A DNA stretch of 5,658 nt, taken from Sphingomonadales bacterium. Its GTDB lineage: Bacteria; Pseudomonadota; Alphaproteobacteria; Sphingomonadales; Sphingomonadaceae. The stretch spans positions 1-5,658 of the forward strand of contig JAFLDC010000196.1 of assembly GCA_017302775.1 (NCBI GenBank), given 5' to 3'. Made by a program: the position numbers and the translations under genes. Shown here one piece after another: positions 1 to 5,060 of the stretch (within the stretch, counting starts at the first letter, position 1; each line of letters starts with the position of its first letter). The notes beneath the pieces are model-generated. The model made no database searches and was not told where the DNA came from. It saw only the letters and a program-made list of their open reading frames with translations.

Positions 1-1
1 T

Positions 2-25
2 CCCATCGCGGGACTGCCGCATGGG
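2..25 (+). other. Bulged 9-bp hairpin upstream of ispG
   Basis: CCCAT (2-6) pairs with ATGGG (21-25), and GCGG (8-11) pairs with CCGC (17-20). One C (7) is bulged and the loop is GACTG. No T-run follows, so this is not a standard intrinsic terminator. One frame across it is open until a TGA at 49-51, so it could lie within the 3' end of an upstream gene cut by the window edge. The pairing is read directly from sequence; its role is unknown. Confidence 0.4.
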
Positions 26-58
26 TCCGCTCAGCCGTGCCCGAACGGTGACTGCATG

Positions 59-79
59 CCCGATATCCCATCGGGGTTT
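59..79 (+). terminator. Possible weak intrinsic terminator
   Basis: CCCGAT (59-64) and ATCGGG (70-75) form a perfect 6-bp stem around a 5-base loop, ATCCC. It is followed by G and TTT, a very short T-run. It may end transcription from a gene to the left of the window. It abuts the candidate ispG -35 element at 78-83, so it could instead be a regulatory structure or chance in GC-rich DNA. Confidence 0.3.
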
Positions 80-105
80 GCGCCGCTGCTGCGCGCGTCT
101 ATATG
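78..105 (+). promoter_or_regulatory. Candidate ispG promoter, leaderless start
   Basis: TTGCGCC (78-84) followed 13 bases later by TCTATATG (98-105) resembles the Caulobacter housekeeping consensus TTGACGS-N10-14-GCTANAWC. The CTANAW core matches fully, while the -35 matches mainly in TTG. A transcript would be expected to start about 6-8 bases after the -10, at about 111-112, which is the A of the ATG at 112. That would make ispG mRNA leaderless, in keeping with the lack of a Shine-Dalgarno sequence. This is inferred from sequence alone. Confidence 0.42.
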
Positions 106-111
106 CGGCGC

Positions 112-1251
112 ATGTCCTCGATCAGACCCTGGCGCGATATCGCGCGGCGCACGTCCCGGCAGATCATGGTTGGCAAGGTGCCGGTTGGCGGCGACGCCCC
201 GATCACGGTTCAGACCATGACCAATACCCTGACCAGCGATGCGCGGGCGACAATCGACCAGATCCGCCGCTGTGAGGAGGCGGGGGCGGACATCATCCGG
301 GTCTCATGCCCCGATGTGGAAAGCACCGCCGCACTGGGCCAGATCGTCCGCGCCGCGCAGGTGCCGATCGTGGCCGATATCCATTTCCATTACAAACGCG
401 CGCTCGAAGCCGCCGATGCCGGGGCGGCCTGCCTCAGGATCAACCCCGGCAATATCGGCAGCAGCGAGCGGGTGGCCGAAGTGGTCCGGGCGGCCAAAGC
501 CAATGGCTGTGCGATCCGGATCGGCGTCAACGCGGGCAGTCTGGAGAAGGACCTGCTGGAAAAGTACGGCGAACCGTGCCCCGACGCCTTGGTTGAAAGC
601 GCGCTGGATCATATCAAGCTGTTGCAAGATCATGATTTCCACGAATACAAGGTGGCGGTGAAGGCCAGCGACGTGTTCCTGGCGGTGGCGGCCTATATGG
701 GGCTGGCCGAAGCGGTCGATTGCCCGCTGCATCTCGGCATTACCGAAGCGGGCGGGCTGATCGGGGGCACGGTCAAATCCAGCATCGGGATCGGCAATCT
801 GCTGTGGGCGGGGATCGGCGATACGATCCGCGTCTCGCTGTCTGCCGAACCCGAAGAGGAAGTGCGGGTCGGTTATGAGATTCTCAAGTCGCTGGGCCTG
901 CGCACCCGCGGGGTGCGGATCGTCTCGTGCCCCAGCTGCGCCCGGCAGGGCTTTGACGTGATCCGCACCGTGCAAAAGCTGGAAGACGCCCTGGGCCATA
1001 TCAAGACCCCGATGAGCGTTTCGGTGCTGGGCTGCGTGGTCAACGGCCCGGGCGAGGCGCGTGAAACCGATATCGGCATTACCGGCGGCGGCAATGGCAG
1101 GCACATGGTCTATCTGTCGGGGGTGACGGACCATCATGTTCAGGATGACGCGATGATCGCGCATATCGTCGAACTGGTAGAGGCCAAGGCGGCCGAGATC
1201 GAAGCCGGAACGTCCCTCAGCATGGACGTGACGCACGGTAAGGCGGCATGA
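112..1251 (+). CDS. ispG: 4-hydroxy-3-methylbut-2-enyl diphosphate synthase
   Basis: IspG (GcpE) is the [4Fe-4S] cytosolic enzyme that converts methylerythritol cyclodiphosphate to HMBPP, the penultimate step of the MEP isoprenoid pathway. The 379-aa product is full length and close to E. coli IspG. The N-terminal TIM-barrel part carries QTMTNT, RVSCPD and [14 protein letters not shown]. The C-terminal cluster domain carries [11 protein letters not shown] (cysteines 273 and 276) and [11 protein letters not shown] (Cys308, Glu315), matching the three cluster cysteines and the glutamate ligand known for the family. ATG 112 gives [13 protein letters not shown], which looks like sphingomonad homologues. 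An in-frame ATG at 103 would add three residues (MRR) but lies inside the candidate -10 element, and neither start has a Shine-Dalgarno sequence. The stop overlaps the next start by four bases (ATGA), implying co-translation with the downstream membrane protein. The family call is very secure; the start is less so. Confidence 0.97.
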   Translation: MSSIRPWRDIARRTSRQIMVGKVPVGGDAPITVQTMTNTLTSDARATIDQIRRCEEAGADIIRVSCPDVESTAALGQIVRAAQVPIVADIHFHYKRALEAADAGAACLRINPGNIGSSERVAEVVRAAKANGCAIRIGVNAGSLEKDLLEKYGEPCPDALVESALDHIKLLQDHDFHEYKVAVKASDVFLAVAAYMGLAEAVDCPLHLGITEAGGLIGGTVKSSIGIGNLLWAGIGDTIRVSLSAEPEEEVRVGYEILKSLGLRTRGVRIVSCPSCARQGFDVIRTVQKLEDALGHIKTPMSVSVLGCVVNGPGEARETDIGITGGGNGRHMVYLSGVTDHHVQDDAMIAHIVELVEAKAAEIEAGTSLSMDVTHGKAA

Positions 1252-1937
1252 GCTGGCTGCGGCTGCTGGCCGATACGGCGCGCGGTTCGCTGGGCCTGTG
1301 GCAGCTGGCGATCTGGATCCCGTTGATTGCGGTGATCCCTGAGTTCCTGCAGCACATCGCCGAGGTCAAGCTGGGCATGTTTGAAAGCCGTGAGGCGTTT
1401 CGCGCGCTGGCCGCAGCGCCCGAACGGATGGCATGGGGCTACCTCAAGGTTGGCGGTTTGGTCGCCGCCTGGCTGGTGACGGCCTGGTTCTGGTTCCGCC
1501 GTGAAGGCGCGCGGCCAGACTGGGGCAAGGTTGGCGTCGCGGTGGCGATCAATGTTGCCGCCACCATGGTGATGCTGTTGCTGGATCGTACCCTGCCCAA
1601 GGCCACCGCACAGCTTGCCGGAATCGTGCTGTCCATCGCCACCCTGCCATTGCTGGCCTATTTGATGGGTGCGCTGGCCGGCGATGCGGGGATGACCTTG
1701 CGACGCAGCTTTACGGCTGGCTGGCTGAACGCACTTCGGATGATCGTGCTGACGGCGGCGGGATTTGTCGTGCTGCAATGGCTGCACGGGCTTAATCACA
1801 AGCTCGCGCTGGGTCAGCCGGATGGATTGGTCTGGGCGCTGATGGTGTGGGATTCGCTGATCGTCGGGCTGATGGCGACCTGGCTGGGCACGGCGATGCA
1901 CCGCGGCTATCGCGGCGTGGTCTTTGCAAAACGGTAA
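1248..1937 (+). CDS. Six-helix membrane protein, unknown function
   Basis: This 229-aa protein is not one I recognise. It is dominated by hydrophobic stretches at about residues 15-34, 64-83, 94-112, 122-143, 161-180 and 194-214, which suggests about six membrane helices in the inner membrane. Loops contain Arg/Lys clusters ([10 protein letters not shown], about 83-92; LRRSF, about 151-155; HRGYRG, about 218-223), and by the positive-inside rule these probably face the cytoplasm. There is a membrane-interface stretch rich in Trp. No catalytic motif or known transporter signature is visible. The ATG sits in the ATGA overlap with the ispG stop, so it is probably translated by coupling and co-transcribed with ispG. 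A periplasmic aspartic protease gene starts 27 bases after its stop. It could be a helper of that protease or of isoprenoid or lipid metabolism; the only support is position. Frame, length and coupling make it a convincing gene. Confidence 0.88.
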   Translation: MSWLRLLADTARGSLGLWQLAIWIPLIAVIPEFLQHIAEVKLGMFESREAFRALAAAPERMAWGYLKVGGLVAAWLVTAWFWFRREGARPDWGKVGVAVAINVAATMVMLLLDRTLPKATAQLAGIVLSIATLPLLAYLMGALAGDAGMTLRRSFTAGWLNALRMIVLTAAGFVVLQWLHGLNHKLALGQPDGLVWALMVWDSLIVGLMATWLGTAMHRGYRGVVFAKR

Positions 1938-1942
1938 CCCCT

Positions 1943-1958
1943 GCGCGTTACACCGCGC
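1943..1958 (+). other. Small hairpin before protease start
   Basis: GCGCG (1943-1947) and CGCGC (1954-1958) form a 5-bp all-GC stem around TTACAC, ending six bases before ATG 1965. No Shine-Dalgarno sequence is seen in this 27-base gap, so the structure occupies the place where ribosomes would bind. It could modulate translation of the protease gene or be chance in GC-rich sequence. Confidence 0.3.
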
Positions 1959-1964
1959 GATGCC

Positions 1965-2468
1965 ATGAACCGCCTTTACGTCATCGCCGCCGCCGCCATC
2001 GGCATCATGAGCCTGCTTGCAGCTTTCCTGCCGGCAACGCCCAGCGATCAGGCCGCCCCACCGGTCGTCGCCAAGAAAGCGGGCGCGAAAGCAAAGGACG
2101 ATCAGATCCTGACCCTGACCCGCGACGGATCGGGCCAGTTCACCCTGCGCGGGATGATCAACGGCAGCGAGGTGGAGTTTCTGGTCGACACCGGGGCCGA
2201 TCTGGTCGCCCTGACCGAGGCGGAGGCCGATGCTCTGGGGATCATGCCGGCGGACGAGGATTTTCTGCCAACCGTGCAAACCGCCTCGGGCGTCGGGTAT
2301 GGCGCGCCGGTGACGATCGATGAGTTGGAAGTTGGCGGGCAGGTGCTGCGCGATGTCGATGCCATGGTGGTCAAGGACCTGGCAACCAACCTGCTGGGTC
2401 AATCAGCGCTGCGCCGCTTTGGCTCAGTCGAGCTCCAGGGCGATAAAATGACGATTCGCCCGAAGTAA
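1965..2468 (+). CDS. Membrane-anchored retropepsin-like aspartic protease
   Basis: The 167-aa product fits the clan AA, TIGR02281-type periplasmic aspartic proteases found in alphaproteobacteria, a group I believe includes Caulobacter PerP. Residues 4-24 are a hydrophobic signal anchor, and residues 25-46 are an Ala/Pro/Lys-rich linker. The protease domain follows at about 50-167. It carries the catalytic motif FLVDTGADLVALT with Asp75-Thr76-Gly77-Ala78, a flap-like TASG at 106-109, and the second conserved element NLLGQSAL at 142-149. There is one DTG per chain, so the active enzyme should be a homodimer, as in retroviral proteases. The N-in signal anchor predicts a periplasmic active site. 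The DTGA motif is intact and the length is normal, so it should be active. Substrate is unknown. It follows the six-helix protein gene by 27 bases and probably shares its transcript. The start lacks an obvious Shine-Dalgarno sequence, but it fits the signal anchor well. Confidence 0.9.
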   Translation: MNRLYVIAAAAIGIMSLLAAFLPATPSDQAAPPVVAKKAGAKAKDDQILTLTRDGSGQFTLRGMINGSEVEFLVDTGADLVALTEAEADALGIMPADEDFLPTVQTASGVGYGAPVTIDELEVGGQVLRDVDAMVVKDLATNLLGQSALRRFGSVELQGDKMTIRPK

Positions 2469-2502
2469 ACGGGCCTGTAGCTCGTTCATCGGCCATACTG
2501 TT

Positions 2503-2555
2503 TCCCTGCGATAGGCTCCGCCCCCAAGCGGCGCACGGTTAAGAGGGGGCAGGGA
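2503..2555 (+). promoter_or_regulatory. Nested inverted repeat over ribosome binding site
   Basis: TCCCT (2503-2507) can pair with AGGGA (2551-2555), and GCCCCC (2520-2525) can pair with GGGGGC (2545-2550). The right arms are adjacent, giving 11 stacked pairs on one side with a 12-base bulge on the other and a 19-base loop. The right arms contain the purine-rich GAGGGGG (2543-2549), seven bases before ATG 2557, which is the only plausible Shine-Dalgarno site of the next gene. If it forms in mRNA it would hide that site. The rest of the 88-base gap (2469-2556) shows no further clear gene or strong terminator. Confidence 0.4.
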
Positions 2556-2556
2556 C

Positions 2557-3420
2557 ATGCGACACATCCGGTGGCGGATCGCAGCGGCGGCTGGGCTTGG
2601 CATGATCGGCTCCGCGGGCAGTGCGCTCTTGCCGCCCGGCAGCTATATCCCGCCCGCGCCGTGGCTCATGTCGGTGGAGACAGCACACCGCACGGCGGGT
2701 GAATATGAACTGCCGCCCCCGCGTGAGGGGCTGGTCGCCGAAGGGTTCGACTATTCCGACGAAGGCGGGCTGCCGTGGCAGTCAGACACGGTAGCGGCCG
2801 CCGCGCGCAAGGGCTGCCCGGGCGGCGATGGCCGCTTCGTCCTGCCCGACGGCGTGATGATGACCGAGGCCGCCGGTGCGGCGGTGATTCGCCCGTTCGT
2901 GCTGGTTGCAACCGCGGAACAGGCGTTGCTGTTGCGGCGCTATCCGCAGATCGTCGGCGCGCAAGGCTGCCACCTGACCGTGCGCTACCGCGGGTCGATC
3001 GACCGGGCGTTCGTCGTGGGCGGAACCGTGACCACATTTCATGATCTTGGCGGTTCCAACCCGCCGTTTATCCGGTCCGACCGGGCCGAAGCCGGGCGCA
3101 ATGGCCTGCTCGACAACCTGCTGATCCCGGTGATCGATCTTGCCGAGGCGCGCTATCATCAGCCGCACGGGGGCACGGCGCGGATGCGTGCCCCGATCGC
3201 CGGGGTAAAGACGGTGTGTTTTGACATGAGCAGCAAGCTTGTGCGGGCGCACGAATGTTATCTTGATGATGGCGGACCGTGGCAGGGCCTGATGCTGGAA
3301 GCGCACGGTGAAAATTCGTCGGGCGGGCTGAATGGAACCCTCGTCACCGACCTGCGGCAGAATGTTCCGATCGAAGGCCGGTTGTTTGAATGGGACAGGC
3401 CGATTACGCTGGCGCAATGA
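2557..3420 (+). CDS. Exported four-cysteine protein, unknown function
   Basis: I do not recognise this 287-aa protein. Residues 1-23 look like a Sec signal peptide: MRHIRWR, then an Ala/Gly/Leu-rich core, with likely cleavage after AGSA. The mature part has no further membrane helix, so it should be periplasmic or secreted. It starts with a Pro-rich stretch (LLPPGSYIPPAPW), followed by a soluble, mixed-composition domain. Cysteines at 87, 138, 221 and 234 are the only ones, an even number consistent with two disulfides (for example 87-138 and 221-234, guessed from spacing). The C-terminal region contains EAHGENSSGGLNGTLVTDL. No known catalytic motif is visible. ATG 2557 is supported by GAGGGGG seven bases upstream and by the signal peptide starting there. 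Its stop overlaps the next start (ATGA), so it is probably co-translated with the SSAT-type acetyltransferase, although the two should act in different compartments. Confidence 0.85.
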   Translation: MRHIRWRIAAAAGLGMIGSAGSALLPPGSYIPPAPWLMSVETAHRTAGEYELPPPREGLVAEGFDYSDEGGLPWQSDTVAAAARKGCPGGDGRFVLPDGVMMTEAAGAAVIRPFVLVATAEQALLLRRYPQIVGAQGCHLTVRYRGSIDRAFVVGGTVTTFHDLGGSNPPFIRSDRAEAGRNGLLDNLLIPVIDLAEARYHQPHGGTARMRAPIAGVKTVCFDMSSKLVRAHECYLDDGGPWQGLMLEAHGENSSGGLNGTLVTDLRQNVPIEGRLFEWDRPITLAQ

Positions 3421-3914
3421 CCATCGCGATCCGCCCCGCAACCCCCGCCGACCTGCCGCTCATCGCGCAATTGGTCCGCGATCTGGCAGAATACGAACAG
3501 CTGGCGCATGAAGTACGCTTTGATGAAGCGGTGCTGGGCCAGAAATTGTTCGGGCCGCGCCCCTACGCCGAAGTCGTGATCGGCGAACAGGATGGCGTTC
3601 CACAGGGTTTCGCTTTGTTCTTTCACAATTTTTCGACATTCGAAGGCCGGCCTGGAATCTATCTGGAGGATCTGTTCGTGCGGCCCGCGGCGCGCGGCAG
3701 CGGACTGGGCAAGGCGCTGCTGGCGCACCTTGCCGCGCTTGCGGTTGAGCGGGACTGCGCCCGGCTGGAATGGTCGGTGCTGGACTGGAACGAACCGGCG
3801 ATCGGTTTTTACCAAAAGCTGGGCGCACGCATGATGGACGCCTGGACGGTGATGCGGCTGGACGGCGCAAATCTGTCTCAACTCGGCGCAGCTGCACGCG
3901 TTTCCGCCGATTAG
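3417..3914 (+). CDS. GNAT acetyltransferase, SSAT/thialysine-type
   Basis: A cytosolic acetyl-CoA-dependent N-acetyltransferase of 165 aa. It begins with MTIAIRPATPADLPLIAQLV, the usual GNAT N-terminus. YLEDLFV (82-88) and the acetyl-CoA pyrophosphate-binding loop RGSGLGKA (93-100) follow, then LDWNEPAIGFYQKLGA (122-137). These blocks closely match the spermidine/spermine and thialysine acetyltransferase group (human SAT1/SAT2), including the Glu of YLED (Glu84) and a Tyr at 132 in the place of the SSAT catalytic tyrosine. Substrate is probably a polyamine, thialysine or another small amine, but bacterial members are mostly untested. I chose ATG 3417 because it lies in the ATGA overlap with the upstream stop and gives a standard N-terminus. 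An in-frame ATG at 3390 would add nine residues (MGQADYAGA) with no counterpart in the family. Translation is likely coupled to the exported four-cysteine protein. Confidence 0.93.
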   Translation: MTIAIRPATPADLPLIAQLVRDLAEYEQLAHEVRFDEAVLGQKLFGPRPYAEVVIGEQDGVPQGFALFFHNFSTFEGRPGIYLEDLFVRPAARGSGLGKALLAHLAALAVERDCARLEWSVLDWNEPAIGFYQKLGARMMDAWTVMRLDGANLSQLGAAARVSAD

Positions 3915-3917
3915 GGC

Positions 3918-3945
3918 TTGGCGACTCGTTAAGCTGCGGGCTATC
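3918..3945 (+). promoter_or_regulatory. Candidate promoter for L,D-transpeptidase gene
   Basis: TTGGCG (3918-3923) and GCTATC (3940-3945), 16 bases apart, partly match the alphaproteobacterial TTGACG / GCTANAWC pattern. They lie in the 53-base gap between the acetyltransferase and the L,D-transpeptidase. A start near 3952 would leave a leader of about 16 bases before ATG 3968. The same stretch can fold into an imperfect hairpin (3916-3923 with 3927-3934, two G-U pairs) that might serve the upstream transcript instead. Confidence 0.35.
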
Positions 3946-3967
3946 CCTGCCTGCTATGACGGGGGTC

Positions 3968-4687
3968 ATGAACAGACGGGACCTGATTCTGGGAAGCCTT
4001 GCTGCGGGAGCTGCGCTCTCGGTGCCGGGCCGCGCCTTGGCTCGCGCCGCGCAGGATGGCACCCTGACAACCGATTTCGACAAGGCTTTCGGGCTTGAAA
4101 CAAGCCCGCAAGTGGCGGAAGTGGTGCCGGTTCAACCCGCCCTGCCGATCGTCGCTGCACCGAATCCGGCTTATGATGCCCGGCTGGTAGGGATCGCCAA
4201 GCGCGAGCTCGAACGGGCTGGAGCGCAGGTCTGGCGCCGGGATATTGTCGGCATCGCCGATTTTGCGCGGCCCTCTACCTTGCCGCGGTTCCACTTCGTC
4301 AATCTGGAAAACGGTACGATCCGCTCGTTCCTGGTTTCGCATGGGCGCGGGTCGGATCCGGCGCACTCTGGCTTTCTGCAGCAGTTTTCCGCAATTCCCG
4401 GGTCAGAGGCGACTTCGCGCGGGGCCTATCTCACGGCGGAATGGTACAAGGGCAAATACGGCACCTCGATCCGCCTGCTGGGGCTGGATCAGGACAATTT
4501 CACCGCGCTCGAACGGGCGATCGTGATGCACCCTGCCACCTACGCTTCGTCCGCGCATATCGCCAAATTCGGCAAGCTGGGCCGGAGCGAAGGATGCTTC
4601 GCCATGGGTCCGGAGAATTTCAACGAGGCACTGTGGCACCTGTCCGGCGGTCGCCTGCTGTTTGCTGACCGGATTGGCGACGCCTGA
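3968..4687 (+). CDS. Murein L,D-transpeptidase, YkuD_2 (PF13645) type
   Basis: The 239-aa protein begins with a twin-arginine-like signal, MNRRDLILGSLAAGAAL, with likely cleavage near residue 25 (RALA), so it should act in the periplasm on peptidoglycan. The catalytic domain covers about 65-237. It contains SHGRGSDP (124-131), FSAIPGSEATSRGAYLT (140-156), KYGTSIRLLGLD (163-174), IVMHPA with His188, and GRSEGCFAM with catalytic Cys210. These blocks are typical of the YkuD_2 murein L,D-transpeptidase family. The Cys and His are intact, so it should form or exchange L,D-crosslinks or attach proteins to the wall; the exact reaction cannot be told from sequence. ATG 3968 was chosen because the RR motif follows directly. 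ATG 3956 would add four residues, and starts further left overlap the acetyltransferase. Only a GGGGG very close to the start resembles a ribosome site. A small membrane-protein gene follows at once. Confidence 0.93.
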   Translation: MNRRDLILGSLAAGAALSVPGRALARAAQDGTLTTDFDKAFGLETSPQVAEVVPVQPALPIVAAPNPAYDARLVGIAKRELERAGAQVWRRDIVGIADFARPSTLPRFHFVNLENGTIRSFLVSHGRGSDPAHSGFLQQFSAIPGSEATSRGAYLTAEWYKGKYGTSIRLLGLDQDNFTALERAIVMHPATYASSAHIAKFGKLGRSEGCFAMGPENFNEALWHLSGGRLLFADRIGDA

Positions 4688-4688
4688 T

Positions 4689-5060
4689 TTGCATCAGCAG
4701 AGATCCCGACGCGTGCTGATCGGCGTACTCGCGCTGGGCGCCGTGCTGCTGGCCTCGCCGTTCCTGTGGCAGGCCTGGACCACCAGCCATGAACTGAACG
4801 GCAAGCATCAGGTCTTTGACGTGGTTTCGCCGCGCGCGCCGAGCGCGGTGCTGGGCTGTCTGGTGAAGCGCCCGACTGCTGCCGGTCTCTCGCTCAGCAT
4901 CGTCAGCCCCAATCATTTTTCCGACAGCGCGCGGGGCATCGTGGTACGGATCGAACCGCGCGGGCAAGCCACCTGGATCGGCGCCTGGATCACCCAAGGC
5001 AAGGCGCTGACAGCGGCGGAACGGGCGCAGCTCGAAAGCTGCGCCGCAAATCCTTCCTAA
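4689..5060 (+). CDS. Small one-helix envelope protein, unknown function
   Basis: A protein of about 123 aa that I do not recognise. It has a basic N-terminus (HQQRSRR), one hydrophobic helix at about 9-27 (LIGVLALGAVLLASPFLWQAW), then a soluble domain of about 90 residues that should be periplasmic by the positive-inside rule. That domain has two cysteines (57 and 118) that could form a disulfide, an ARGIVVRIEPRG block and a WIGAWI block. No ATG is available. TTG 4689 is one base after the L,D-transpeptidase stop and would suit reinitiation; TTG 4662 (overlapping, nine residues longer) and GTG 4713 are alternatives. None has a good Shine-Dalgarno sequence. Position makes a partner role with the upstream L,D-transpeptidase plausible but unproved. 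Its TAA overlaps the stop of the converging gene by four bases. The reading frame is convincing; the start is not settled. Confidence 0.75.
   Translation: MHQQRSRRVLIGVLALGAVLLASPFLWQAWTTSHELNGKHQVFDVVSPRAPSAVLGCLVKRPTAAGLSLSIVSPNHFSDSARGIVVRIEPRGQATWIGAWITQGKALTAAERAQLESCAANPS

Noticed and set aside
21..275. 84-codon plus-strand frame across the ispG start
   Set aside because: It overlaps ispG in another frame and its product looks like an Arg/His-rich frameshift translation.
304..1236. 310-codon minus-strand open frame inside ispG
   Set aside because: ispG is certain on the other strand, and the antisense product has low-complexity composition and no recognisable domain.
1960..1968. Mini-frame ATGCCATGA overlapping the protease start
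   Set aside because: Only two codons, no ribosome site; most likely chance.
1140..2402. Long minus-strand open frame of 420 codons antisense to the ispG end, membrane protein and protease genes
   Set aside because: It mirrors three convincing plus-strand genes, its product is rich in Gln/His/Arg/Gly with no motif, and long antisense frames are common in GC-rich DNA.
2472..2494. GGCC repeats after the protease stop as a terminator
   Set aside because: The possible stem is only four pairs with a 15-base loop and no T-run.
3770..3967. 66-residue N-terminal extension of the L,D-transpeptidase
   Set aside because: It would overlap the acetyltransferase by over 140 bases and bury the twin-arginine signal inside the protein.
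2782..4083. Several minus-strand open frames of about 200 codons
   Set aside because: They are shadows of the exported protein, acetyltransferase and L,D-transpeptidase genes; compositions are rich in Arg/His/Ala/Pro.
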